64,000 bases of DNA from a virus. The position numbers and the translations under genes are program-made. The stretch covers positions 1 to 64,000 of the IMG/VR virus record IMGVR_UViG_3300028920_000037, one strand, 5' to 3'. Position 1 is the stretch's first letter; the number at the start of each line of letters is the position of its first letter. Under the pieces are notes generated by a model, which was not told the DNA's origin, made no database searches, and saw only the letters and a program-made list of their open reading frames with translations. Positions 41,459-50,262 of this stretch are shown here, in pieces.

Positions 41459-41950
41459 ATGCCAGCAGAGACACTTGATGTAACATCGATGCTCCCTAAC
41501 AAATTCGAGCCAAAGCGAAAAAACCGATGGGTTTTGATGGTCGAAGGTATTGACGCATACATCTGCAAGACCACTGCGCGCCCGACCTACGAGACCGAGG
41601 AGATCGAAGTCCCGTTTGTTAACTCGCGTAGGTACCTCGCAGGGCCAACCAAGTTTGCAACGATGACCGTGACGCTTCACGATCCAATCGCGCCTTCAGG
41701 CGCTCAGCAGGTCATGGAATGGATCAGGCTTCACTTTGAGTCGGTTTCAGGCCGTGCTGGCTATGCTGACTTCTACAAGAGGGACATCCAACTGAAGGTT
41801 CTGGATCCGATCGGTACTGTTGTGGAACTTTGGGATATCAAAGGCGCATTCATCACAAACGCGACATTCGGAGAACTGACGTACGAGGACGGAACTCTCA
41901 CGGAAATCTCACTTACGCTCAGGTACGATAACGCGGTTTTGCAATTTTAA
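41459..41950 (+). CDS. gp19: Tail tube protein, gp19-like
   Basis: The 163-residue product equals T4 gp19 in length. It begins MPAETLDVTSMLPNKFEPKR, then RWVLMVEGIDAYICKTTARP. The tube signature EEIEVPFVNSRRYLAGPTKF follows, then MTVTLHDPIAPSGAQQVMEW, and it ends LTEISLTLRYDNAVLQF. These are the features of T4-type tail tube monomers that stack into the inner tube. It normally follows the sheath gene; here two homing endonucleases and a small gene separate them. The ribosome binding site is TTTGGAGAATAAC. Confidence 0.95.
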   Translation: MPAETLDVTSMLPNKFEPKRKNRWVLMVEGIDAYICKTTARPTYETEEIEVPFVNSRRYLAGPTKFATMTVTLHDPIAPSGAQQVMEWIRLHFESVSGRAGYADFYKRDIQLKVLDPIGTVVELWDIKGAFITNATFGELTYEDGTLTEISLTLRYDNAVLQF

Positions 41951-41956
41951 TGAGAG

Positions 41957-41962
41957 TATAAT
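41957..41962 (+). promoter_or_regulatory. TATAAT box upstream of the HNH gene
   Basis: TATAAT lies 57 bases before the ATG at 42019, just after the tail tube stop. No matching -35 box is seen at normal spacing. It could drive the HNH gene; the evidence is weak. Confidence 0.25.
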
Positions 41963-42018
41963 TCTTATCAAAACCATACGTCAGTATATTTTCTGGTCCA
42001 TTGTGGTTATTTTACTGC

Positions 42019-42669
42019 ATGGACCAGAGTGATATCGACTGTCAGTACTGTGGGAAAGAGTTCAAATCATTGAACTCGTTGCGTATTCATACGAGTAAAC
42101 TTCACAAGAAGTCATCGGAGCAGGTCTATATCGACATGTTCTGCGATGGAAAACATCCAACATGCAAGTGTGGATGTGGTCAATCGACGAAGTTTTGGAC
42201 TTTACAACGTGGATTTGCTGATTTTGTTCGTGGCCATCAGTCTCGTGTCAAAAACAACTGGGGACACAACAAGGAAGCGCTCGAACGTTCGCAGCAGGCA
42301 CGCCGTGAGATGCATGATCGTGGTGAGATCAAAATCTGGAATCGTGGTAAAACAAAAGAAACAGATGATCGTATTGTGGCGTATGGAGAAAAGCTAAAGG
42401 AAACATTTAAGGTTGATGTTTGTGAACGACAAAAACGTTCACAACGAATGACAAAGAATCGCTTAACAAAGATCGTGCCAGATTTAAAGGGTAAAAATCA
42501 TCCTCAATGGAAAGGCGGTGTTTCCGCTCTTCAGCCTATCGTTCGTGCTCGTCTTCATTTGTCTTGGGTCTATCCGATCCTCAAGCGTGATCAGTTTACA
42601 TGTCAACGTTGTGGATCAACGAAGGAACTTTGCGTTCATCATTCTGGCGTAAGATTCCCTCGCCCGTGA
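42019..42669 (+). pseudogene. Zinc-finger HNH homing endonuclease, truncated at the C-terminus
   Basis: The product starts with a C2H2 finger (CQYCGKEFKSLNSLRIHTSKLH), then the CKCGCG...GHQ module, a GKTKETDDR repeat, a NUMOD3-like KGKNHPQWKGG, and an HNH start: LKRDQFTCQRCGSTKELCVHH. The sequence then stops after SGVRFPRP. A complete HNH needs an Asn and a distal His with CxxC about 20-30 residues further on; these are missing, so it is probably inactive. The frame ends in GTGA overlapping the next gene, as if the 3' part was deleted. I chose ATG 42019 over the TTG at 42001. Confidence 0.75.
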
Positions 42670-42929
42670 AGTTCGCGACCCAATACGGTTTCCCTCTGGG
42701 CGGGTCCCTCCTTGAGATTGAGCCGATCGAGGGCGAGTCCACCCTGTTTCGGGTCGACATACGTGCGTTCAACTTTCTGCGCCTTCCTGCCGAGCAAGTT
42801 GAGAATCGCGCGAGAACCTATTGGTCAGGTGTCACTATTAGACATGATCCACTAAACATTGAAGTTCTTCTTGAAGGATCATTTGTGATTCGTTCGATTC
42901 AATATTTACAACATGGACCTCCTCATTGA
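42666..42929 (+). CDS. Unknown small tail/baseplate protein, 87 aa
   Basis: GTG 42666 overlaps the HNH stop and gives MKFATQYGFPLGGSLLEIEPIEG. The frame extends further upstream inside the HNH gene to 42600, but that part lacks sense. The protein is beta-rich (STLFRVDIRAFNFLRLP, NIEVLLEGSFVIRSIQYL). No family is recognised. It sits between the tube and baseplate genes. Its end overlaps the next gene by 17 bases. Confidence 0.6.
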   Translation: MKFATQYGFPLGGSLLEIEPIEGESTLFRVDIRAFNFLRLPAEQVENRARTYWSGVTIRHDPLNIEVLLEGSFVIRSIQYLQHGPPH

Positions 42930-43131
42930 ATACATCAAGGAGATCGTATCGATCCTACAAGAGTATCAACGCAAAGAGGATGTCATGCAGATGCTTCAGG
43001 CTGACATCGCAAGCAGGATTAAAGCCGGCGAGATCTCTGACGATGAAGGCGTTCGAGAGTATGTTGCGACCGTGCAGATGGCTGCGAACGCACTAAAGGA
43101 TGTCCCACTCATGGCGTTCAAGGTTCGTTGA
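42913..43131 (+). CDS. Unknown small helical protein, 72 aa
   Basis: The product (MDLLIEYIKEIVSILQEYQRKED...) is helical and charged. It ends VPLMAFKVR-stop. After the TGA the same frame stays open for 38 codons and encodes a hydrophobic segment (see 43132). No family is recognised. It overlaps the upstream gene; no separate ribosome binding site is clear. Confidence 0.6.
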   Translation: MDLLIEYIKEIVSILQEYQRKEDVMQMLQADIASRIKAGEISDDEGVREYVATVQMAANALKDVPLMAFKVR

Positions 43132-43248
43132 AGGGTCATTGAGGCCCACAGGGCGCTCACGGTTTATTCTACGCTCGTCAGATGGATTGTTCCATTGGTC
43201 AGGGATTGGTTTATCTGGTGGGCTCGAGTTAGCATATTTGTTGTCTGA
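43132..43248 (+). other. Open hydrophobic extension after a TGA
   Basis: Directly after the TGA of the gene at 42913 the frame reads RVIEAHRALTVYSTLVRWIV then PLVRDWFIWWARVSIFVV and stops at 43246-43248. The second half could span or lie on a membrane. No ATG or GTG is present, so expression would need TGA readthrough or an ATT/TTG start. It is otherwise an unexplained 188-base gap. Confidence 0.3.
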
Positions 43249-43264
43249 CTTGTGATAGCATGCG

Positions 43265-43270
43265 TATTTA
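43265..43270 (+). promoter_or_regulatory. TATTTA motif that helps set the start of the baseplate gene
   Basis: The motif lies 49 bases before the ATG at 43320. If it is the promoter, the apparent start at 43260 cannot be used, which agrees with the ribosome binding site AAGAGGAAA just before 43320. Confidence 0.4.
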
Positions 43271-43319
43271 CGCCTCGGGTCGGGTTGCTTACAATTGCGA
43301 AGGCTCAAGAGGAAATCAC

Positions 43320-44285
43320 ATGTCAGACGACCGAAAGTCAAAGAACGAAGTTTTTCAAGGCGGCAAGGGTGAAGTTCCGCCTGCGGTACAGCAGCACATC
43401 GAAGCAATCTCAAAGATGTCAGGCGACGGTGACACGCCTGCGGCGGCACCTGCTCCTCGACCTGTGATCAGGACACCTGACGGAGTTGGTGCCAACGAGA
43501 ACATCATGGACATGTTGCAGAGGGACTTTGGAATCAAGATCCCGACAGAATCTGTCCCGCTACCTTCGCGAGGCCTGCTCTACCCACCGCAGCATCCGTT
43601 TCACAGGCGAGAGGTCGTTGACATCAAGATGATGACAGCTGTCGAGGAAGACATCCTCACCAGCCAGTCGCTCCTCAAGAAGGGGACGGTCATCACCGAG
43701 CTGATCAAGTCGTGTCTCGTCGACAACGTGAACCCGAACGACCTCCTTTCCGGCGATCGCAACGCGCTTATGATCGCAATCAGGATCACAGGCTACGGCG
43801 CGAGGTACGACGGAGAGGTCACGTGTTCAGAGTGTGGTGCAAAGACCCCTCGGGACTTCAACCTCGCAGACCTCGACATCAAATCCCTGAAGATCGAACC
43901 AGCAGTTGAAGGTCAGAACGTCTTTGACTTCAAGCTTCCCAGGCTCAAGGCACCCGTACAGTTCAGGTTCCTCACCGGACGTGACGAGGAGGACATCCTC
44001 AAGACGTCAGAGCGTCAGAAGAAGCTAGGTATCTCTCAGGACAACCTTGTCACGACAAACCTCATCCACAGCATCGTTTCCGTGAACGGTGTCGATGATA
44101 GAGCAAAGCTTTCTCACTTCGTCAGGATGATGCCGGCGAGCGATTCAAACGACCTGCGTAGGTACATCAAGGAGAACGAGCCTGGTGTTGACATGAAGGT
44201 CGAATCGGAGTGCAAGGCCTGTGGCCACGTCGAGGAGGTAGCGATGCCGATCGGCGTGACGTTTCTTTGGCCTAACGCCGAGTGA
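43320..44285 (+). CDS. Baseplate protein of T4_baseplate (gp26-like) family
   Basis: I chose ATG 43320 (MSDDRKSKNEVFQGG), preceded by CAAGAGGAAATCAC. After an N-terminal disordered part, VPLPSRGLLYPPQHPFHRREVVDIKMMTAVEEDIL (about 78-115) matches the T4 base plate protein family. It continues KGTVITELIKSC and DRNALMIAIRITGYG. A two-CxxC zinc ribbon is visible: CSECG (about 168-172) and CKACGH near the C-terminus. The length (321) exceeds T4 gp26 (208). It directly precedes the tape-measure block. A frameshift into the next frame is possible near its end. Confidence 0.82.
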   Translation: MSDDRKSKNEVFQGGKGEVPPAVQQHIEAISKMSGDGDTPAAAPAPRPVIRTPDGVGANENIMDMLQRDFGIKIPTESVPLPSRGLLYPPQHPFHRREVVDIKMMTAVEEDILTSQSLLKKGTVITELIKSCLVDNVNPNDLLSGDRNALMIAIRITGYGARYDGEVTCSECGAKTPRDFNLADLDIKSLKIEPAVEGQNVFDFKLPRLKAPVQFRFLTGRDEEDILKTSERQKKLGISQDNLVTTNLIHSIVSVNGVDDRAKLSHFVRMMPASDSNDLRRYIKENEPGVDMKVESECKACGHVEEVAMPIGVTFLWPNAE

Positions 44286-44316
44286 TAAGGAAGATGTCTA
44301 CTTAGAACCCGCCTTC

Positions 44317-44538
44317 ATGCTGATGTACTACGGCGGGTTCCTCTGGTCAGAGTACCAGAGGTTGCCTGTCATCTACAAGAGATGGTTCGCTGAACGTCTC
44401 GTCAAGGAGATCAATAGATCCAGCGAGGAAGGTGATGCAACGCAGTCACGAGCTGCACACCACAATTCCCCCGAACAGCGCGCGCTGCAGAACAGAGTCC
44501 GCCAGCAGTCACCTGCGAGGCTGAGGCGCTTTACATGA
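44317..44538 (+). CDS. Small protein, possible frameshift-made tail assembly chaperone
   Basis: From ATG 44317 the product reads MLMYYGGFLWSEYQRLPVIYKRWFAER. The frame is open upstream to 44260 without any normal start codon, and that part (DKEDVYLEPAF) also looks like coding. No ribosome binding site is near the ATG. The pattern YYGGFxWSExxxLPxxxRRWF is like small proteins found before tape-measure genes. It could be made by +1 frameshifting from the baseplate gene or by reinitiation. Confidence 0.65.
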   Translation: MLMYYGGFLWSEYQRLPVIYKRWFAERLVKEINRSSEEGDATQSRAAHHNSPEQRALQNRVRQQSPARLRRFT

Positions 44539-44540
44539 GA

Positions 44541-44546
44541 TAGTTA
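44541..44546 (+). promoter_or_regulatory. TAGTTA motif 11 bases before an ATG
   Basis: The motif lies just after the stop at 44538 and is followed by CTTGAAGCGCC and ATG 44558, without a clear ribosome binding site. Confidence 0.4.
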
Positions 44547-44557
44547 CTTGAAGCGCC

Positions 44558-44815
44558 ATGAAAGAAATGAGCAACAAGGCTCGCATCCTAAATGCAGCAG
44601 CGGGCACATGGGTCTTCGGGGGTCAAGACATCGGGTTCACCGGGAACAAACGACAGGTTGAGGTTGCATTAAAGGCGACAATCGCCACACGTAGGTTCAA
44701 GGATGAGCTTGAAAGATCGGGGGCGACCACGCGTTCGATCATGGAAGCACTTCACAGGAAGCACGAGGCATCCCGAGAGTTTGAGAGAGAGTTTGGAGTG
44801 AAGTGGCTGCTGTGA
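44558..44815 (+). CDS. Unknown small protein before the tape measure, 85 aa
   Basis: The frame starts MKEMSNKARILNAAAGTWVF; a second in-frame ATG (44567) gives MSNKARIL. The N-terminal part is compact (AAGTWVFGGQDIGFTGN) and the rest helical (ALKATIATRRFKDELERSGAT). No family is recognised. The place between the chaperone-like ORF and the tape measure suggests a tail assembly role. GAGGTAAG at the 3' end serves the next gene. Confidence 0.68.
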   Translation: MKEMSNKARILNAAAGTWVFGGQDIGFTGNKRQVEVALKATIATRRFKDELERSGATTRSIMEALHRKHEASREFEREFGVKWLL

Positions 44816-44829
44816 GGTAAGTACAGAAC

Positions 44830-47800
44830 GTGGCAGTCGATCCCAAAGAACTGAGAGAGGTCGCAAAGGCCGCTGATGCCGCTGCTGATAACATCAGAAG
44901 CGCAACTGAAGCGTTGTCTGAGCAGGCGTCTGTCGTCGCATCGCTTACAGAGGCCTACAAGGCGTTCTCATCGGCAGAGGTGACGCAGCAGGTCGTTGAT
45001 CTGACGTCTGCGCTACGTGATCTGTCTCCGATCGCTGATGAGGTCGCAAAGAGGACAAAATCAACGTCATCCTCTCTGAGGACGATGTCAAAGAACGTCG
45101 AAGGCGTAGACGCGACCGTAACGACGCTTACGGGTAGGATGAAGGACCTTTCATCCGCATTGCTTGGGCTAAATAAGGACGCCCAAGACGGGATGTTCGA
45201 TCCCAAGAAGATCAAGGATCTGAACGACGACCAGTCGAAGATGCAGAAGACCCTTGTATCCATACATGACACCCTCAAGGACATGAAGGACAATGTCGAA
45301 GGGTTTGGTAAGGGTGTCATCGACTCTGCACGCAGTGTCAAGGACCTCGGGAATACGCAGGGCATGCTCAACGACATGTCTGACAGCATTCTCGGGACGA
45401 GCGACGCGCTCAAGGAAACGAAAACGTCGTCAGAACAAACTGGATCATCGCTGCGGGGTCTAGAGACGAGCCTGCTCGCTGCAGCAGCAACGGGAAATAC
45501 GTTTACAGGCGCGTTGCTCGGGATAGCAACAGAGTCCAAGCTCGGTCAAAGGGCCTTGAAGTGGCTTGGTAATACGGCGTCAAAGCCGCTTACGGCGGGC
45601 ATAGGTGCGGCGATTGGCGCTGTCACAGGTCTGACTTCGGGCCTGATGGGAATCGCACGAGCGACAAAGACGGTCGGCGGATTCTTTGCAAACATGATCG
45701 GCTGGGCGTTCAAGCTCGGCGCAGCAATCATAGCAATCCCAGTCAGGTTCCTTGGTGGACTCGTTGAGATGGCGGCGTCGATGAACATGGGCGCCGCCGA
45801 ATACCTGCGACAGATCGAAGAAGTCAGAGACAAGTTCGGTAACTTCCGCGTGGGTCAGTCGCAGGCGATCAAGGAGATGCAGAAGTCGTTCGCCAAGACT
45901 ACTGAAACTGGCTTGAACGCGTATCGCATCTATGGCTACCTTCACGAGCGCCTGAAGATGATCACCGAGCTCGTTGAAGGTCTTGGCGCCACGTGGGGTG
46001 TCTTCCAGGATGAGTTTGCCCGAGACGGGTTCCTACAGGCAAAGAGGATCGATGAGTTTAGGATGGGCCTCGGTCTTTCTCATGAGCAGTTGAAGTCGAC
46101 GCTCATGATGTCAAAGGCAATGGGTAAGTCTGCTGGCGGCACGCTTACTGACCTGACGAAGCACGTCAAGGGATATGCAAAGACGCTGAACATCAGCCAC
46201 AAGACTTTGACTCGCGACATCGCTGATGCATTGAAGGACGCGGGCAGGTTCGGTGGAATAGCGATCCAGGCGATCGCAAGGGCGTCTGCGTACGCACGGG
46301 CGTTGGGCCACGAGCTCAAAGAGATTGCAGGCGTCCTTGACGCGTTCGAAACGTTTGACACAGCGGCAGAAGGCGCTGCAAAGCTCGCGCAATCGTTCGG
46401 TGCGACGGTAGACGCGTTCAAGCTCGTATCAGCTCAGTCACCTGATGAGATGATCCAGCACCTCCGTGATTCGTTCTTTGCGGCTGGCAAGTCCGCAGAA
46501 AACCTCACGCGACAGGAATTGAAGCTACTGTCTCAGCAGACAGGATTAAACGAAGAGGTCGCCAGGTCGGTTTTCTCGATGCAGAACCAGGGTCGTTCCG
46601 TCGACGAGCTGAAGAAGAAGCAGGAAGAGCAGGAGAACGCGCAGGTCACTCAAGCCAAGGCGCTGCGCTCTCTCGCTGATGACATCAAGCGTCTCGTGAA
46701 GGAGATGCAGCCCCTAAAGAAGTCATTCGTCAGCATGTTCATCGACGGTATGAAGAAGGGCGTGATGCGTTCGAAGGAGTTCCTCGGTCTGATGTTCAAG
46801 ATCAGGAGGGGACTGATTCTTACGTGGCGCGAGGGTTTCAAGCTCGGTCGAGTGATCATCGGGCAGGTGCCCGCATTGAAGAAACTCTTTGAAGGCCTGC
46901 ACGCGTTCTTTGACCCGTCGAAGTACAAGAACCTTGCAGCAAAGATGAGGCACATCCTCCTTGATTTCTTCAAGGGCAACGGCGGTGTGTCCGACATGCT
47001 TCACAAGGCACAGGAGGCGTTTACCCATTTCTTCAACATCCAGAACCCTGCAGCAAAGAAGATGATCGAGGGCGCCAAGATGATCATGAAGCGAGTTGCC
47101 GCCGCGATCGCTGAGGGTATCACATGGGTGTCTCAACAGCTCGTCGTCGGTTTAAAGTACATCGCTGGACTCATCTCAGGGAAGAATTCGGGTGACCTTG
47201 CGCTTGCAGGAACGTTCGGTGGTCAGGCGCTTGGGTTCCTGTACGACATCCTCAAGCCGGTGATAGACGCTGTCGTTGATGCTGCTCCGCTCCTATTGAA
47301 TGCGCTAGTCGATCTCATTGTTGTCGCCGGCCAGCGCCTGTGGACAGAGGTCAAGAAGGACCCCGTAAGAGGGATCCTCATAACGACAGCAAAGTACCTT
47401 GCGACTGGACTTGCGATTGCGATCGGCACAAAGATGCTGATGGGAATGGTTGCTGGCGCAATGACGTCTCTTGTCGTCGGTGGCATCAACAAGATGATCA
47501 CAGGCCCAGGGAGTAAGGCAATCTCGTCAGCGGGTTCGAGCCTAGCGTCTAAGTCAGCAAAGGCAGCAAGCGCAATGCCGAAGGGTGGCGCGGCGCTTGG
47601 ACACCAGACGGGTGGAATCATCGGAGGATGGGTCACAGCTGCAAAGCGTGCAAGGAAGGTGACGATACCAGGTCTTGTCAAGCTGTTCCTTGTTATCGCG
47701 ACTATCGGTGCTGGCCTCGGTGCTGGTGTCTACCTCCTCGCAAAGGGTTTGAAGGTCGCGTTGGCTGAACTGAAGCCCGCTCTTCAGACACCTGGTGATG

Positions 47801-50250
47801 TCGTTGCAATGATTTCTCTTGTCACGACGATGCTCGTCGGTTCTACGCTCGCTGCAAACGCAGCAAAGGCCGTCAAGCCGACATACATGTTGAAGATGAG
47901 CCTCGTTTTGGTCGCCGTCGGCGCAGCACTCGCTGTCGGCGGTGTCATGCTTGCCAAGGGCGTCAAGCAGATGGTCAAGGAACTCGGCGGCGTTTCGATC
48001 GTTGAGATGGGTAAGGTCATGATCGGCCTCGCGGGATTCATGGCGTTGACTGTCGGCGTTGCTGCGGGTGCTGCACTGGTTGGTAAGATCGGAGATCCGA
48101 CGAGCATCGCGATCGGTGGCCTTGTCATCGGTGTATTGGGAGTCTTCATGGTCGGCCTTCTTGTGCTGATCGGTGGCGTCGTTGCAACAATGAAGAAGTG
48201 GGGCGTGTCTGCTCAGGCGATGCTCGCTGCAACGAAGGCGATGCAGGCACTTGCAATGACGATGCTCATAATGATACCTGTCGTGCTCGCTGCAACTGCG
48301 CTCGGTGCCGCGATCGTCGCGACAAGCGGCGTCCTGGCCGTCGCAATGGCTGCAGGGTTGCAGGTTATCGCTGCCGGTGTGGCATCGCTCGCTGCGATGG
48401 CAATGTCTATCACCAAGGACCTGAACAACATGAAGGAGGCACCTGGCCTCGAGCGCAAAGCGCAGGTGTTCACGTCGGTGATGGGCGCGATCAACAACAT
48501 GGTCAGCATCCTTGCAAAGATCATGAAGGAGATGTCACCAGGCCTGACCGACCTCGTCAATGTTTTGAGGGGCGGTGACATCGACTCGCGCATCAAGAGC
48601 ACGACCAAGTTTATTGAGATCCTTTTACCAGAGATTCGCAGCATCGTCAAGCAGGTCATGACGGTGATCAAGGACCTTTCGAGCGGTCCCGATACGATGC
48701 TGAAGGGTGCGGAAATCTTTGCAAACATCCTTCAGGCTCTCGGTACCTTTACTCAGGCACTGGTTCCTCCAAAGGAACTTATGGAGAAAAAGACCGTCAA
48801 GTACGGGATCCTTGCCAATGAGATATCAACTGTAACGTCCTCTGCGTCTAACTTCACGGAAAAGATTTCTGGGTCTGTGAAGGAATTCATGGGTCAGATC
48901 ATTGGATTCATCAAAGAGATCACGACGTTGCCGATCTCCGATGAGATGCTCCAGCAAGGAATTCCGGCGATCACAAACATCTTGAGGGCTACGGCCGGCC
49001 TGATGTCAGCGTTGGTCCCTGACGCGAATACACTTCAGCAGTTTAGAGAGACAAGAGAGGCGTCGTCTAAAATCGGTATCATGGTTGATGAACACAAGAA
49101 CATCACTAAGACGCTGAACGTCGGTGCGCTCAAGAACATGCTCGACAGTACAAAGGAGAACTTTAAGGAACTGATCAAGTTCCTTACGAACGCAAGCTTC
49201 ACAAAGTTCCTGAACGACGCTGCGAAAGTTGCAGACAACGAGACAAAGATCAAGTCACTGTCCGCGGTCGGAAACATCATGGGTGCCATCGCGTCTGTAA
49301 TTCAGTCGCTTGCGAAGGCTGGCAGGCAGCAGAGCGTCGGAAACATTGACGCGTCTGGTGAGGGAGCGAACGTAATCATCAGGTTCCCAAAGACTGAAGG
49401 TATCAATACAACATTGAAGGAACTTTCAAAGGATCAAGGTGGCATCGCAAAGATGTTCAACCTCATCAAGAAGCTGTCAAAGGGGCTCAGCGTTGACGAA
49501 AAGCTTCAAAGCGATCTTGAAGTTCTCGGAAAGATCTTTGCGTCGATAGGAGACATCTCGAAGTTTATGAGTACGGTCTCTGCGCTGTCAAAGGGCAAAA
49601 AGGTTGCAGGGGTTACAGAGGACGCACTTAAGAAGGTTGTTGCTCCGGTGAAGCTGCTGGGAAGCTTCATCGACCAGCTTGCCGGTTCAGGTAGCGCATC
49701 GATCTCAAAGATCATCGACAAGGTTAAGACCGTTTCAGTCGGCGGCGAAGGCAGCACCGCGGCAATCGAAAACATGGCAAAGATGACAGGTGTCATCAAA
49801 CAGGCGGACGAGATGCTAGGACAGGTCCAGAGGATCGCCGGAAGGTCATTCAAGAAGGACATCGTTGAAAAGGGGCTTGTACCTGCGCTTGAAGCTGTTG
49901 GTAAGATGGTCGAATCTGTCAATGAAATGAACAAGGCATTGAGCAGTGTTCAGGCCGGTAAGGCGAAGGTCGAGGTTGGCCTACGCAAGGTTGCAGGCGA
50001 GATGGGTGTCGGCGGAAAGGCAAACTATTCGATTCGTAACAACCCGATCAACATACACCTTGCGATCCAGGTTGAGATGCAGGCCGCTGAGCTCGAAAGG
50101 GTCATCGTGTTCAGGAAGGACAGCGTGATCAGGGACCAATTGAAGTGGGTACGTGGTTCGGAACTTCGTGAGGACAAGGGACCTTGGACACGCGATCAGG
50201 CAGACCTCGATGGACCTGGAAAGAACTACATCAGGCACACCGCGAATTGA
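44830..50250 (+). CDS. Tape measure protein, 1806 aa
   Basis: GTG 44830 (MAVDPKELREVAKAADAAAD) follows GAGGTAAG. The product has the hallmarks of a tape measure: N-terminal coiled-coil heptads (1-200), a first hydrophobic cluster (about 215-320, GLMGIARATKTVGGFFANM), and long helical segments. A large series of membrane-like helices follows at about 840-1200 (GVYLLAKGLKVAL, VLVAVGAALAVGGVMLAKG, IGVLGVFMVGLLVLIGG). At about 0.15 nm per residue it predicts a tail near 270 nm, much longer than in T4. No lysozyme or peptidase motif is obvious. The gene lies between small tail-assembly genes and baseplate genes, the usual place. Confidence 0.92.
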   Translation: MAVDPKELREVAKAADAAADNIRSATEALSEQASVVASLTEAYKAFSSAEVTQQVVDLTSALRDLSPIADEVAKRTKSTSSSLRTMSKNVEGVDATVTTLTGRMKDLSSALLGLNKDAQDGMFDPKKIKDLNDDQSKMQKTLVSIHDTLKDMKDNVEGFGKGVIDSARSVKDLGNTQGMLNDMSDSILGTSDALKETKTSSEQTGSSLRGLETSLLAAAATGNTFTGALLGIATESKLGQRALKWLGNTASKPLTAGIGAAIGAVTGLTSGLMGIARATKTVGGFFANMIGWAFKLGAAIIAIPVRFLGGLVEMAASMNMGAAEYLRQIEEVRDKFGNFRVGQSQAIKEMQKSFAKTTETGLNAYRIYGYLHERLKMITELVEGLGATWGVFQDEFARDGFLQAKRIDEFRMGLGLSHEQLKSTLMMSKAMGKSAGGTLTDLTKHVKGYAKTLNISHKTLTRDIADALKDAGRFGGIAIQAIARASAYARALGHELKEIAGVLDAFETFDTAAEGAAKLAQSFGATVDAFKLVSAQSPDEMIQHLRDSFFAAGKSAENLTRQELKLLSQQTGLNEEVARSVFSMQNQGRSVDELKKKQEEQENAQVTQAKALRSLADDIKRLVKEMQPLKKSFVSMFIDGMKKGVMRSKEFLGLMFKIRRGLILTWREGFKLGRVIIGQVPALKKLFEGLHAFFDPSKYKNLAAKMRHILLDFFKGNGGVSDMLHKAQEAFTHFFNIQNPAAKKMIEGAKMIMKRVAAAIAEGITWVSQQLVVGLKYIAGLISGKNSGDLALAGTFGGQALGFLYDILKPVIDAVVDAAPLLLNALVDLIVVAGQRLWTEVKKDPVRGILITTAKYLATGLAIAIGTKMLMGMVAGAMTSLVVGGINKMITGPGSKAISSAGSSLASKSAKAASAMPKGGAALGHQTGGIIGGWVTAAKRARKVTIPGLVKLFLVIATIGAGLGAGVYLLAKGLKVALAELKPALQTPGDVVAMISLVTTMLVGSTLAANAAKAVKPTYMLKMSLVLVAVGAALAVGGVMLAKGVKQMVKELGGVSIVEMGKVMIGLAGFMALTVGVAAGAALVGKIGDPTSIAIGGLVIGVLGVFMVGLLVLIGGVVATMKKWGVSAQAMLAATKAMQALAMTMLIMIPVVLAATALGAAIVATSGVLAVAMAAGLQVIAAGVASLAAMAMSITKDLNNMKEAPGLERKAQVFTSVMGAINNMVSILAKIMKEMSPGLTDLVNVLRGGDIDSRIKSTTKFIEILLPEIRSIVKQVMTVIKDLSSGPDTMLKGAEIFANILQALGTFTQALVPPKELMEKKTVKYGILANEISTVTSSASNFTEKISGSVKEFMGQIIGFIKEITTLPISDEMLQQGIPAITNILRATAGLMSALVPDANTLQQFRETREASSKIGIMVDEHKNITKTLNVGALKNMLDSTKENFKELIKFLTNASFTKFLNDAAKVADNETKIKSLSAVGNIMGAIASVIQSLAKAGRQQSVGNIDASGEGANVIIRFPKTEGINTTLKELSKDQGGIAKMFNLIKKLSKGLSVDEKLQSDLEVLGKIFASIGDISKFMSTVSALSKGKKVAGVTEDALKKVVAPVKLLGSFIDQLAGSGSASISKIIDKVKTVSVGGEGSTAAIENMAKMTGVIKQADEMLGQVQRIAGRSFKKDIVEKGLVPALEAVGKMVESVNEMNKALSSVQAGKAKVEVGLRKVAGEMGVGGKANYSIRNNPINIHLAIQVEMQAAELERVIVFRKDSVIRDQLKWVRGSELREDKGPWTRDQADLDGPGKNYIRHTAN

Positions 50251-50262
50251 TATGATTAGGGC

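Noticed and set aside
43093-43449. 118-codon antisense frame before the baseplate gene
   Set aside because: It spans a gap and the start of a supported gene, has a Cys/Arg/Pro-rich composition and no homology-like motif.
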